Of a stretch of 64,000 nt of DNA, positions 1 through 9,662 are shown piece after piece. The stretch covers positions 5,332,320-5,396,319 of the forward strand of contig NZ_AP022871.1 in assembly GCF_011764565.1 (NCBI RefSeq). Reading direction: 5' to 3'. The notes under the pieces are model-generated. The model saw nothing but the letters and a program-made list of their open reading frames with translations. It had not been told where the DNA came from and did no database searches. How positions within the stretch are numbered: position 1 is the first letter of the stretch; every line of letters starts with the position of its first letter. The translations under genes were made by a program, and so were the position numbers. Source of the DNA: Phytohabitans suffuscus. Lineage in GTDB: Bacteria > Actinomycetota > Actinomycetes > Mycobacteriales > Micromonosporaceae.

Positions 1-430
1 CCAGCACCGGGTCCGCCGCGTTCGCCTCCTCGCCGGCGAAGTACACCCGGGTGACGACGCGGTGCAGCAGGCCGCGCGCGAAGACCGACACGTCGATGTG
101 CGGCGCCTGCGGCACCCCGTCCGGGCCGGGCACCGGGCCGGGCTTGAGCGTGCGGATGGCGTACCGTCCACTGTCGTCGGTGGGGCAGCGGCCGAACCCG
201 CGAAAGCCGGAGACCGCGCCGCGCGGGTCGTTCGGGTGGTCGAAGCGGCCGGTGGGATCGGCCTGCCAGGTCTCGACGAGCGCGTCCGGTATCGGCTCGC
301 CGGCGCCGTCGGTCACCGTGCCGTGCAGCCAGAACGCCCCCGGCACGCCCTCGGCGACCACGTCCGGCCCGTCCGGCCAGGGCAGGCCGATCGACAGGTA
401 CGGCCCGACGGTCTGCGACGGCGTGGTCAC
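1..430 (-). CDS. pcaG: Protocatechuate 3,4-dioxygenase alpha subunit (partial)
   Basis: This is the non-catalytic-type alpha subunit of the iron(III) ring-cleaving dioxygenase that opens protocatechuate to 3-carboxy-cis,cis-muconate. The GTG start at 430 overlaps the stop of the beta subunit gene as GTGA, so the two are translationally coupled. The N-terminus reads TPSQTVGPYLSIGLPW, the usual alpha-subunit opening. Further on come DALVETWQAD, GRFDHP and PHIDVSVFARGLLHR, all typical of intradiol dioxygenases. The gene runs off the left edge, so roughly the last third is missing from the window. It is the last visible gene of a leftward pcaIJHG operon; further pca genes may lie beyond position 1. 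Confidence 0.9.
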   Translation of the reverse strand, partial: MTTPSQTVGPYLSIGLPWPDGPDVVAEGVPGAFWLHGTVTDGAGEPIPDALVETWQADPTGRFDHPNDPRGAVSGFRGFGRCPTDDSGRYAIRTLKPGPVPGPDGVPQAPHIDVSVFARGLLHRVVTRVYFAGEEANAADPVL

Positions 431-1148
431 GGCTGCTCCGTCGGCGTAGCCTCGCGTCCGCGCAGGACGATGTCGAACTCGAAGCCCAGCGCCCACTGCT
501 CGACCGTCGCGGAGAGGTCGAAGCGGGACACCAGGCGGTGGCGGGCCGCCTCGGGCACCGAGTTGTAGATCGGGTCGTGTGCGAAGAGCGGGTCGTCCGG
601 GAAGTACATCTGCGTGACGAGCCGCTGGGTGAACGCCCGGCCGAAGAGCGAGAAGTGGATGTGCGCCGGCCGCCAGGCGTTGTGGTGGTTGCGCCACGGG
701 TACGCGCCCGGCTTGACGGTGACGAACCGGTAGCGCCCCAGCGAGTCGGTCAGCGCCCGCCCCACACCGGCGAAGTGCGGGTCGAGCGGGGCGTCGTGCT
801 GGTCCCACTTGTGCAGGTAGCGCCCGCCCGCGTTGGCCTGCCACACCTCGACGAGCGTGTCGGGCACCGGCCGGCCGTCGCTGTCGCGCACCTGCCCGTG
901 CACGACGATCCGCTGCCCCTGCGCCTCTCCGCCGGCGTGCAGGGTGAGGTCGGAGTCGGCCGCGGTGACCCGCCCTCGCCGAGCAGCGGCCCGGTCACCT
1001 CGGTCAGCGTGTGCGGGAGCGGCAGCGGGGCCTGGCTGGGCGCGCGCAGCACCGTCGACCGGTACGCGGGCGAGAGCAGGGGCGGGTGGGTGCCGGCCCC
1101 GTCCGGCCGGTATCCCGGCACCACCACCAGCCGGTCGGCGTCGCTCAT
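427..1148 (-). CDS. pcaH: Protocatechuate 3,4-dioxygenase beta subunit (one-base break)
   Basis: This subunit carries the iron site of protocatechuate 3,4-dioxygenase. The ATG at 1148 follows a good GAGGAGG ribosome site, and the N-terminus (YRPDGAGTHPPLLSPAYRST) is typical of PcaH. The C-terminal part contains NHHNAWRPAHIHFSLFG, which holds the His ligands, and VEVWQANAGGRY. The reading frame breaks near 969-974. Adding one C or G gives GEGRVTAADSDLTLHAGG and a continuous 240-residue protein, the normal PcaH length. The loss lies in a short G/C run and resembles the other one-base losses in the window, so it is probably a sequencing error rather than a real mutation. The gene lies 18 bp after pcaJ and overlaps pcaG. 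Confidence 0.88.
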
Positions 1149-1166
1149 CGCGCCCTCCTCACAAAG

Positions 1167-1919
1167 TCAATCCTGCCGTTCCAGCAGCCGGAGCGCGGCC
1201 AACTCGGCCGGGCCGGGCTCGGGCGTGACACCGAGCGAGGGCGCGACGGCGAGCGGCCAGCCGGTGGCGCCGACCGCGCGGGCCGGGTCGACGCCGGGGT
1301 GCACGTGGGTGAGCGTCAGCTCGGCGGTCCGCGGATCGGGCTCCAGCACGCCCAGGTCGGTGATGACCAGCACCGGGCCGCGGCCGGTGAGGCCGAGCCT
1401 GGCGCGGTCGCCGGGGCCGCTGCCGTAGCCGACCGAGGTGACGAAGTCGACCCGCTCCACGAACGCGCGCGGGCTGTGCTTGACGATCACGATGACCTCG
1501 CGGCACGAGGCGGCGATCTCCGGGGCGCCGCCCGCACCGGGCAGGCGGACGGTCGGGTCGCCGTAGTGGTCGCCGATGACGGTGGTGTTGATGTTGCCGT
1601 ACCGGTCGATCTGCGCCGCGCCGAGGAACCCCACGTCGATCCGGCCGGGCTGGAGCCAGTAGTTGAAGATCTCCGGCACCGGGACGACCGCGTCGGCGGT
1701 GTCGGCGAGCACGCCGTCGCCGATGGAGAGCGGGAGTGTGGCCGGCTTGGCGCCGATCGTGCCGGACTCGTAGATGAGCACGAGGTTGGGGGCGTGGGTG
1801 CGGCGGGCCAGGTTGGCCGCCGTGCTGGGCCGGCCGATGCCCACGAAACAGCGGGCGCCGTCGCGCAGCGCCCGGGCCGCCGCGACCGTCATCATCTCGT
1901 CAGCGGTCCAGGTCGTCAT
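1167..1919 (-). CDS. pcaJ: 3-oxoadipate CoA-transferase, beta subunit (glutaconate-CoA-transferase type)
   Basis: Predicted small subunit of the enzyme that moves CoA from succinyl-CoA to 3-oxoadipate, the penultimate step of the beta-ketoadipate pathway. The protein is 250 residues. It has the class I CoA-transferase glutamate in a YESGTIGAKP context at about residues 51-61, followed by GFLGAAQIDRYGNIN and GAGGAPEIA, which are typical of subunit B of the glutaconate CoA-transferase branch. Its ATG overlaps the stop of the alpha subunit gene by 4 bp (ATGA). The family alone does not fix the substrate; 3-oxoadipate is inferred from the adjoining pcaH/pcaG and the pcaF thiolase across the divergent promoter. 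The CatIJ enzymes of chloroaromatic pathways belong to the same branch. Confidence 0.82.
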   Translation of the reverse strand: MTTWTADEMMTVAAARALRDGARCFVGIGRPSTAANLARRTHAPNLVLIYESGTIGAKPATLPLSIGDGVLADTADAVVPVPEIFNYWLQPGRIDVGFLGAAQIDRYGNINTTVIGDHYGDPTVRLPGAGGAPEIAASCREVIVIVKHSPRAFVERVDFVTSVGYGSGPGDRARLGLTGRGPVLVITDLGVLEPDPRTAELTLTHVHPGVDPARAVGATGWPLAVAPSLGVTPEPGPAELAALRLLERQD

Positions 1920-2734
1920 GGCGCCGGTACCCGGCTCCGCACGTGCTCCTCCAGCCATGCGGTGAACGCCTCCCGGTCCCGGCTGATCGCGTCCCATGCC
2001 TGGTAGTAGTCGTTGTCCCGCTCGCTGTAGCCCATCGCGTACGACGGGTGCGCGCCGCCGGGCACCTCGGCCACGTACGTGACGGCCCAGCTCGGCAGGA
2101 TCACCGCGCCGGGGCGGGGGTCGAGCTCGTCGACGACCTCCTCGACGGTCACCAGGGACCGGTGCGAGGCGAGCACGACCTCCTTGTGCACGCCGGTGAT
2201 GCCCCACAGCTGCACGTTGCCCGCGCGGTCCGCGCGCTGGGCGTGCACGATGCCGACGTCGGGGTTGAGGGCGGGCACCGCGGTCAGCACCTCGCCGGTG
2301 AACGGGCAGGTGATCGGCTTGATGGTCGCCGTGTGCGCGGGCAGGTCCGTGCCGACGTACCCGCGCAGCACCGCGAACGGCAGCCCGGACGCGCCCGCGA
2401 CGTAGCGGTTGGCCATGCCGGCGTGGCTGTGCTCCTCGATCTCGAGCGGGGCGGGCCAGCCGCGCTGCACGGCGTCGCGGAAGCGGTGCAGCGAGCCGAC
2501 GCCGGGGTTGCCGGCCCAGGAGAAGACCAGCTTGCGCGCGCAGCCGGCGCCGATCATCTGGTCGTACACGATGTCCGGGGTCATCCGGACCAGCGTGAGG
2601 TCGCGCCGTCCCTGCCGGATGATCTCGTGGCCGGCCGCCACCGGGATCAGGTGGGTGAATCCCTCCAGGGCCACGGTCGCCCCGTCGCGCACCAGCTCGG
2701 TGACCGCTTCGGGCAGCGAGGCAATGACCCCCAT
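1916..2734 (-). CDS. pcaI: 3-oxoadipate CoA-transferase, alpha subunit
   Basis: Partner subunit of the CoA-transferase. I chose the ATG at 2734 because a strong GAGGAAGG site sits just upstream and the protein then begins MGVIASLPEAVTELV. An in-frame start at 2779 exists but lacks such a site. The protein is 272 residues and shows the CoA-transferase alpha features DGATVALEGFTHLIPVAAGHE, VYDQMIGAGCARKLVFSW and GYVGTDL. It is the first gene of the leftward pcaIJHG unit. The 187-bp gap to the divergent ABC transporter gene carries two palindromes that may be regulatory. The specificity is inferred from context, as for pcaJ. Confidence 0.82.
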   Translation of the reverse strand: MGVIASLPEAVTELVRDGATVALEGFTHLIPVAAGHEIIRQGRRDLTLVRMTPDIVYDQMIGAGCARKLVFSWAGNPGVGSLHRFRDAVQRGWPAPLEIEEHSHAGMANRYVAGASGLPFAVLRGYVGTDLPAHTATIKPITCPFTGEVLTAVPALNPDVGIVHAQRADRAGNVQLWGITGVHKEVVLASHRSLVTVEEVVDELDPRPGAVILPSWAVTYVAEVPGGAHPSYAMGYSERDNDYYQAWDAISRDREAFTAWLEEHVRSRVPAP

Positions 2735-2844
2735 ACGACCTTCCTCAACCTTGTGCGGTGCAAGAACTTTGGTGCGCAATCCGCACGCTACGGCCGTGCC
2801 GGGGCGGTGTCAACGAATAGGGCTCGTATCACAACCGAGACATT

Positions 2845-2864
2845 GACGTGAGTGCGCTCACGTC
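2845..2864. promoter_or_regulatory. Palindrome in the divergent pca/ABC promoter region
   Basis: GACGTGAGTGCGCTCACGTC has perfect 8-bp arms (GACGTGAG/CTCACGTC) around TGCG. It lies between the leftward pca operon and the rightward ABC transporter and is placed to bind a dimeric regulator controlling either or both. No regulator gene sits beside it, so the cognate protein is unknown. Confidence 0.55.
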
Positions 2865-2885
2865 GTACGTTCACGATGAGAACCA

Positions 2886-2904
2886 GCGTTCGTATGCCGT
2901 ACGC
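2886..2904. promoter_or_regulatory. Second imperfect palindrome just upstream of the ABC operon
   Basis: GCGTTCGTATGCCGTACGC is an inverted repeat (GCGT-n-CG / CG-n-ACGC, six of seven arm pairs). It ends 17 bp before the TTG start at 2922 and abuts its ribosome site. The length and GTTCG-type half site would suit an IclR-family aromatic regulator, but that is inference. Confidence 0.4.
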
Positions 2905-2921
2905 ACTCATCGGAGGTCCCA

Positions 2922-3887
2922 TTGCGCCGGTCCTTCGCACTTCTCGCCGTGACCGCCACCCTGCTGGGCGCCACCGCATGCGGGTCGTCCGACGCCCCGT
3001 CGACGCCCGCCGACGAAGGCACCCCCACGAAGGTCACGGTCGGCGTCATCCCGATCGTCGACGTAGCGCCGATCTATCTCGGCAAGGAGAAGGGCTTCTT
3101 CTCCAGCCGCGGCATCGACCTCACGATGGAGAGCGGCCAGGGCGGCGCCGCCATCGTGCCCGGTGTGCTCAGCGGCCAGTTCCAGTTCGGCTTCAGCAAC
3201 ATGACGTCGCTGATGGTCGCCCAGACCCAGAACGTGCCGATCAAGGTGGTCGTCAACGGCGTCGCCTCGACCGGCAAGCAGGGCGCCGACTTCGGCGGGG
3301 TGACGGTCAAGGGCGACAGCCCGATCCAGTCCGCCAAGGACCTCGCCGGCAAGAAGGTCGCCGTCAACACGCTGAAGAACATCGGCGACACCACCGTCCG
3401 CGAGTCCGTGCGCAAGGCCGGCGGCGACCCCAGCACGATCAGCTTCGTCGAGATCGGCTTCCCGCAGATGCCGGCCGCGCTCGCCGCCGGCCAGGTCGAC
3501 GCGGCCTGGGTGGTCGAGCCGTCCCTGTCGGTCATCAAGGCGCAGGGCGGCCGGGTCGTCGCGTGGAACTACGCGGACGCCGCGCCCAACCTCACCGTCG
3601 CCACGTACTTCACGTCCAACAAGCTCCTGCAGGAGGACCCGGACCTCGTCAAGCGCTTCGCCGAGGCGATGAACGAGTCGCTGGCGTACGCCTCCGCGCA
3701 CGAGGACGAGGTGCGGCAGGTGCTGGGCACGTACACCCAGATCGACCAGAAGACCCGCGACGCGATGACGCTGCCCGAGTGGCCGACCGAGATAAACAGG
3801 GCGTCGATCGAGACGCTGGCGACGCTGGGCAAGAACGACGGCGTCTTCGGCGACAAGACACCCGACCTCGGCCAGCTGCTGCCGTGA
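2922..3887 (+). CDS. ABC importer substrate-binding lipoprotein (SsuA/NMT1 family)
   Basis: Extracytoplasmic solute receptor of the nitrate/sulfonate/taurine (NMT1/THI5-like) family, 321 residues. The start is TTG at 2922, five bases after GGAGG. A lipoprotein signal is visible: RRSFALLAVTATLLG, then an ATAC cleavage region placing Cys at about residue 21. The mature part has PIYLGKEKGFFSSRGIDL, PAALAAGQVDAAWVVEPS and the usual two-lobe pattern. It is followed by two permeases and an ATPase with GTGA couplings, so a complete importer is encoded. The family binds small anionic organics. Next to pca genes and an aromatic-type aldehyde dehydrogenase the ligand is more likely an aromatic acid or related compound than nitrate or taurine, but this is inferred from position only. 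Confidence 0.85.
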   Translation: MRRSFALLAVTATLLGATACGSSDAPSTPADEGTPTKVTVGVIPIVDVAPIYLGKEKGFFSSRGIDLTMESGQGGAAIVPGVLSGQFQFGFSNMTSLMVAQTQNVPIKVVVNGVASTGKQGADFGGVTVKGDSPIQSAKDLAGKKVAVNTLKNIGDTTVRESVRKAGGDPSTISFVEIGFPQMPAALAAGQVDAAWVVEPSLSVIKAQGGRVVAWNYADAAPNLTVATYFTSNKLLQEDPDLVKRFAEAMNESLAYASAHEDEVRQVLGTYTQIDQKTRDAMTLPEWPTEINRASIETLATLGKNDGVFGDKTPDLGQLLP

Positions 3888-4669
3888 CCCGAACAAGTCG
3901 GACGGCGCCGGTGATGCTCGGGCTCTCCGGGCTCGCCGGCGTCCTCCTGCTCGTGGAGATCCTGCCGTACACCGCGGTGGTGTCGGCGGACTTCCTGCCC
4001 CCCACCCACCGGATCGCGGTGGCGCTCGGCCACGAGATCGCCGACGGCGGCTTCTGGAGCGCGCTCTGCGACACGCTCGTGGCCTGGGCGGTCGGGCTCA
4101 CCATCGCGGTCGTCGCCGGCATCGTGGCGGGCATCGTGATCGGCGCGGTGCCGCTGCTGCGGGCGCTCACCGCGTCGACGATCGAGTTCCTGCGGCCGAT
4201 CCCGTCGGTGGCGCTGATCCCGCTCGCCGTCCTGCTCTACGGCACGAAGATCGAGTCCACGCTGCTGCTCGTCGTGTACGCCTCCTTCTGGCAGGTGCTG
4301 ATCCAGGTGCTCTACGGCGTGCAGGACGTCGACCCGGTCGCCGACGAGACCGCGCGCAGCTACGGCCTCGGCGCGTGGGCCCGCGTGCGGTACGTGCTGT
4401 GGCCCACCGCCCTGCCGTACGTGATGACCGGCGTCCGCCTCGCCGCCGCGGTCGCCCTGGTGCTGGCGATCACGGCCGAGCTGGTCATCGGCGCACCGGG
4501 ACTGGGCAGCCGCATCGCGGTCGCGCAGTCGTCCAACGCGGTGGCCAGCATGTACGCGCTGATCGTGGTCACCGGACTGCTCGGCGTCGCCATCAACCTC
4601 GTCGCCCGCGCCGTCGAGCGGTTCGCGCTCTCCTGGCACCAGTCCGTGCGCGGGGAGGTGCTGGTGTGA
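3884..4669 (+). CDS. ABC importer permease (SsuC family), first
   Basis: Inner-membrane permease of the importer, 261 residues. The GTG start at 3884 overlaps the stop of the binding-protein gene (GTGA). There are about six hydrophobic segments, including LVAWAVGLTIAVVAGIVAG and AAAVALVLAITAELVIG. The EAA-type loop that contacts the ATPase is DETARSYGLGAWARVRYVLWP. TIEFLRPIPSVALIPLAVLLYG is a family hallmark. It pairs with the second permease immediately downstream as a heterodimer, an arrangement seen in some members of this family that otherwise use one permease. Confidence 0.86.
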   Translation: MTRTSRTAPVMLGLSGLAGVLLLVEILPYTAVVSADFLPPTHRIAVALGHEIADGGFWSALCDTLVAWAVGLTIAVVAGIVAGIVIGAVPLLRALTASTIEFLRPIPSVALIPLAVLLYGTKIESTLLLVVYASFWQVLIQVLYGVQDVDPVADETARSYGLGAWARVRYVLWPTALPYVMTGVRLAAAVALVLAITAELVIGAPGLGSRIAVAQSSNAVASMYALIVVTGLLGVAINLVARAVERFALSWHQSVRGEVLV

Positions 4670-5448
4670 CGCGGATCCTCGCGAGGCTCGGACTGGCGCT
4701 CGCGCTGCCGGCCGCGCTCTTCGCCGCCTGGTGGCTCGGCACCGCGGGCAGCGACAACTTCTACGTGCCGCCGCTGCGCGACATCCTGATCAGGTTTCCC
4801 GAGGTGTGGACCTGGGACCGGCTCCGCGCCGACGTGCTGCCCAGCCTGATCCGCCTCGCCGCCGGCTACACGGTCGCGGTGCTGGCCGGCGTGCTCCTCG
4901 GGGTGCTGGTCGGCAGCGGCCGGCGGGTGCGCGCGGTGCTGGAGCCGGTGCTGGAGTTCTTCCGGGCCATCCCGCCGCCGGTGCTGGTGCCGGTCATCAT
5001 GCTCTTCGCCGGTATCGGTGACACGATGAAGGTCGTGGTCATCGCGGCGGGTTGCGTGTGGCCGATCCTGCTCAACACCGTCGAGGGTGTGCGCGCCGTC
5101 GACGGCGTGCTCGCGGACACCTGCCGGTCGTACGGGATCGCCGGGCCGTCCCGCCTGTGGCACCTCGTGCTCCGCTCGGCCAGCCCGCAGATCGCCGCCG
5201 GCATGCGGCAGGCGCTCTCGATCGGCATCATCCTGATGGTCATCAGCGAGATGTTCGCCGCCAGCAACGGGCTCGGCTTCACCATCGTGCAGTTCCAGCG
5301 CAGCTTCGCGATCCCCGACATGTGGAGCGGGATCCTCCTGCTGGGCCTGCTCGGCCTCGCCCTGTCCGTCCTCTTTCGACTCGTGGAGAGCCGGGCCCTG
5401 GCCTGGTACCACGGCCAGCGCCGCGCCCAGCGCGGACCGGCGCGGTAA
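4666..5448 (+). CDS. ABC importer permease (SsuC family), second
   Basis: Second permease of the same importer, 260 residues, coupled to the first by a GTGA overlap at 4666. It has an N-terminal membrane segment (LGLALALPAALFAAWWLG), the family signature LEFFRAIPPPVLVPVIMLFAG, an EAA-like loop DTCRSYGIAGPSRLWHLVL, and a C-terminal segment GILLLGLLGLALSVLFRLVE. The two permeases are clearly related but divergent, so this is an old duplication rather than a recent copy. Twenty-one bases separate it from the ATPase gene. Confidence 0.86.
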   Translation: MTRILARLGLALALPAALFAAWWLGTAGSDNFYVPPLRDILIRFPEVWTWDRLRADVLPSLIRLAAGYTVAVLAGVLLGVLVGSGRRVRAVLEPVLEFFRAIPPPVLVPVIMLFAGIGDTMKVVVIAAGCVWPILLNTVEGVRAVDGVLADTCRSYGIAGPSRLWHLVLRSASPQIAAGMRQALSIGIILMVISEMFAASNGLGFTIVQFQRSFAIPDMWSGILLLGLLGLALSVLFRLVESRALAWYHGQRRAQRGPAR

Positions 5449-5469
5449 GCACTGAAGGGACACCGCACG

Positions 5470-6300
5470 ATGCTGCTCGACGTCCGTGGCCTCAAGAAGG
5501 TGTACGAGGGCCGCCAGCGCCCGGTCGAGGCGGTCCGCGACCTGACGTTCGGCCTCGACGTGGGCGACCTCGTGTGCCTGGTCGGCCCGTCCGGCTGCGG
5601 CAAGACCACCCTGCTGCGGTGCATGGCCGGGCTGCTCACCCCGACCGCGGGCGAGGTGCGGCTGCGCGACAGGCCGGTCACCGGGCCGCCGCCGGGCATG
5701 GCCGTGGTCTTCCAGGAGTACGGCCGCAGCCTCTTCCCGTGGATGAACGTGCGGGACAACGTGGCGCTCCCGCTGCGCAACAAGGGCGTGGCCCGCAAGC
5801 CGCGCCAGGACCTGGTGGCGGAGGCGCTCGCCGCGGTGGGCCTGGCCGACGCGCACCACGCGTACCCGTGGCAGCTCTCCGGCGGCATGCAGCAGCGCGT
5901 GGCCATCGCGCGCGCGGTCGCGTACCAGCCGGATGTGCTCCTGATGGACGAGCCGTTCGCGGCCGTCGACGCCCAGACCCGCGCGGACCTGGAGGATCTG
6001 ATCCGCGACCTCTGGCGAAAGCTCGGCGTCACCATCCTGTTCGTCACGCACGACATCGACGAGGCCGTCTACCTCGGGCAGCGGGTGATCATCCTCTCCT
6101 CCTCACCCACCGTGGTGCGCGAGGTGCTCGACGTCGACCTGCCCGACCAGCGCGACCAGCTGACCACGCGGTCAGACAGCCGCTTCACGGAGCTGCGCTC
6201 CCACGTGTACGCGCAGATCCAAGCCGCGAAACGAGAGTCCACAGTGGGGAGTCATGATGCTGCTCGACCAGCCGGCCTGGCAAAGCAGGTTCTTCAGTAA
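5470..6300 (+). CDS. ABC importer ATP-binding protein (SsuB family)
   Basis: Cytoplasmic ATPase powering the importer, 276 residues. Walker A is GPSGCGKTT (about residues 39-47), a Q-loop follows in VVFQEYGRSLFPWM, the signature is LSGGMQQR (about 136) and Walker B plus catalytic Glu is VLLMDEPF (about 157-163). FVTHDIDEAVYL holds the H-loop histidine. All motifs are intact. The last 47 bp overlap the start of the aldehyde dehydrogenase gene, which ties that enzyme to the transporter operon. Confidence 0.9.
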   Translation: MLLDVRGLKKVYEGRQRPVEAVRDLTFGLDVGDLVCLVGPSGCGKTTLLRCMAGLLTPTAGEVRLRDRPVTGPPPGMAVVFQEYGRSLFPWMNVRDNVALPLRNKGVARKPRQDLVAEALAAVGLADAHHAYPWQLSGGMQQRVAIARAVAYQPDVLLMDEPFAAVDAQTRADLEDLIRDLWRKLGVTILFVTHDIDEAVYLGQRVIILSSSPTVVREVLDVDLPDQRDQLTTRSDSRFTELRSHVYAQIQAAKRESTVGSHDAARPAGLAKQVLQ

Positions 6301-7684
6301 CGGATGGGTTTCCGGCGAGGGCGGCGACGCGGCGGTCGTCGAGCCGGCGACGGGCTCGCAGATCGGCCGCGTCGGCATCGCCGGACCGGGTGACGTGACC
6401 GCCGCCGCCCGCGCCGCGGCCGCCGCCCAGGCTTCCTGGGCGGCGCTGCCCCATCCGGAGCGGGCGGCGGTGCTGCGCCGCGCCGGCGACCTGTGGCAGG
6501 AGAACGCCGGCGAGGTGCGCGACTGGATCGTGCGCGAGAGCGGCGCCGTGCCGCCCAAGGGCGACTTCGAGATCGGCGTGGCCGCGCAGGAGTGCTACGA
6601 GGCGGCGGCGCTGCCCTCCCGCCCGTACGGCGAGCTGCTGCCCAGCCTCGACGGCCGGCTCAGCATGTCGCGCCGGGTGCCGGCCGGCGTGGTCGGCGTG
6701 ATCTCGCCGTTCAACTTCCCGCTGGTCCTGTCGATCCGCTCGGTGGCGCCCGCGCTCGCGCTCGGCAACGCGGTGCTGCTCAAGCCCGACCCCCGCACGG
6801 CCGTCAGCGGCGGCCTGCTGCTGGCCGCCGTCTTCGCGCGGGCCGGGCTGCCCGACGGCCTGCTGCACGTGCTGCCCGGCGGTGCGGAGGTGGGTGAGGC
6901 GGTCATCGCCGACCCGCGGGTACGCGTCGTGTCGTTCACCGGCTCGACCCGCGCCGGGCGCCGGGTCGGCGAGGTCGCGGCGGCCCACCTGACCCGGGTG
7001 CACCTTGAGCTGGGCGGCAACTCCGCGCTCGTGGTGCTCGACGACGCCGACCTCGACCGGGCGATCTCCGCCGGCGCGTGGGGCTCGTTCAATCACCAGG
7101 GGCAGATCTGCATGACGACCGGTCGCCACCTCGTGCACGAGTCCCTCTACGACGAGTACGTCGAGCGCCTGGCCAAGAAGGCCGACGCGCTGCGGCTCGG
7201 CCCGGTCATCGACGCCGGCCAGCGCGACAAGATCCACGGGCTGGTCACCGGCAGCGTCGACAAGGGTGCCCGGCTGGCCGCGGGCGGCACGTTCACCGGG
7301 CTCTTCTACCGCCCGACCGTGCTGGCCGACGTCACGCCGGACATGCCCGCGTACGCCGAGGAGGTCTTCGGCCCGGTCGCCCCGGTGGCCCGCTTCGGCA
7401 GCCTGGACGAGGCGGCGGCGCTCGCCGCGGGCACCGAGTACGGCCTGTCGCTCGGCGTCATCACCCGCGACGTGACCAAGGGGCTGGCGCTCGCCGACCG
7501 CGTCCCCACCGGCATCGTGCACATCAACGACCAGACCGTGAACGACGAGGCGAACGTCCCCTTCGGCGGCGTGGGCGCGTCCGGCACCGGGGCCCGCTTC
7601 GGCGGCGCGGCCGCGAACGTCGAGGCGTTCACCGAGACCCGCTGGGTGACCGTGCGCGGCGACGTCCCGCAGTACCCATTCTGA
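6254..7684 (+). CDS. Aldehyde dehydrogenase, benzaldehyde/vanillin type
   Basis: NAD(P)-dependent oxidation of an aldehyde, probably aromatic, to the acid. The protein is 476 residues from the ATG at 6254 (GGGGAG upstream; a second ATG follows at once). It shows GVISPFNFPLVLSIRS (cofactor lobe), SFTGSTRAGRRVGE, the general-base Glu in HLELGGNSALVV, the nucleophile in NHQGQICMTTGRH and EEVFGPVAP. The sequence resembles XylC-like benzaldehyde dehydrogenases. One oddity: between KADALRLG and PVIDAGQRDK the stretch found in relatives (a GDP...LGP loop) seems to be missing by about a dozen residues, in frame. It is the fifth gene of the transporter operon and would feed an aromatic acid toward protocatechuate. 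Confidence 0.82.
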   Translation: MMLLDQPAWQSRFFSNGWVSGEGGDAAVVEPATGSQIGRVGIAGPGDVTAAARAAAAAQASWAALPHPERAAVLRRAGDLWQENAGEVRDWIVRESGAVPPKGDFEIGVAAQECYEAAALPSRPYGELLPSLDGRLSMSRRVPAGVVGVISPFNFPLVLSIRSVAPALALGNAVLLKPDPRTAVSGGLLLAAVFARAGLPDGLLHVLPGGAEVGEAVIADPRVRVVSFTGSTRAGRRVGEVAAAHLTRVHLELGGNSALVVLDDADLDRAISAGAWGSFNHQGQICMTTGRHLVHESLYDEYVERLAKKADALRLGPVIDAGQRDKIHGLVTGSVDKGARLAAGGTFTGLFYRPTVLADVTPDMPAYAEEVFGPVAPVARFGSLDEAAALAAGTEYGLSLGVITRDVTKGLALADRVPTGIVHINDQTVNDEANVPFGGVGASGTGARFGGAAANVEAFTETRWVTVRGDVPQYPF

Positions 7685-7767
7685 GCTGGGGTGTTGGCAA
7701 GATCTCAGGCCCACCGCGCCCGGCTCGTGGTGGTGTTACCTAGGGACGAGTGGGAGGAGTGAGGCGC

Positions 7768-8961
<1,194 letters not shown>

Positions 8962-9003
8962 CGGTAGGGTGATCACGAACCAGCGGACCTTCGAAGGCGG
9001 ATC

Positions 9004-9662
9004 ATGGAGCAGCCGCGCGATCTATCGACGGATGTCGACCTGAGTCGTCCGAGCGCGGCCCGGGTGTACGACTACTTCCTCGGCGGTGCGCACAACTTCG
9101 AGGTCGACCGCCAGCTCGCCGAGCAGATCGCCAGCCTCACGCCCACCCGGCCTCGCGCGTGGTGTACGTGGACATCGACCCGGTCGCGGTCATGCACAGT
9201 CGCTCCATTTTGGAGGGTGACGAGCAGACGGCGGTGCTCGAAGGGGACCTGCGCGACCCGGCGTACATCCTCGCCGAGACGCGCAAGCTCGGCCTGCTCG
9301 ACTTCGACCGGCCGATCGCGGTGCTGCTCGCCGGCGTGGTGCACTTCCTGCCCGACGCCGACCGCCCGGCCGAGGTGGTCGGCGCCCTCCGCGAGGCGGT
9401 CCGCCCGGGCAGCTACCTGGTCATCTCCCACTCCACGTACGAGGACCAGCCGCGGGAGATGCTCGACGCGCAGAAGCTCTCCGGCCGCACCGCCACCGAG
9501 ATCACGCTCCGTTCGCACGCCGAGATCTCGTCGTACTTCGGGGACTTCGCGCTCGTCGACCCCGGGCTCGTGCACCTGCCGCTGTGGCGGCCGGAGTCGC
9601 CGGGGGACGTCGACGACCGCCCCGAGCGGTTCGGCGCCTTCGGTGGCGTCGGCAAGCTCTAG
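9004..9662 (+). pseudogene. SAV2177/DUF574-type SAM methyltransferase, internally deleted
   Basis: The N-terminus (SRPSAARVYDYFLGGAHNFE) and the C-terminal half (ARRVVYVDIDPVAV-like, then VLLAGVVHFLPDADRPAEVV and LVISHSTYEDQP) belong to the actinobacterial SAV2177 family of putative SAM-dependent methyltransferases. Between about 9145 and 9160 the frame changes. The expected middle segment, including the glycine-rich SAM-binding loop (DLGSG-type) of relatives, is absent: residues jump from AEQIASLTPT to RVVYVDIDPV. By comparison with the family I estimate about 50 codons are lost, with a non-multiple of three. The product as read would end in a wrong frame. Either a true pseudogene or a local mis-assembly. 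A MITE sits at the stop codon. Confidence 0.75.
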
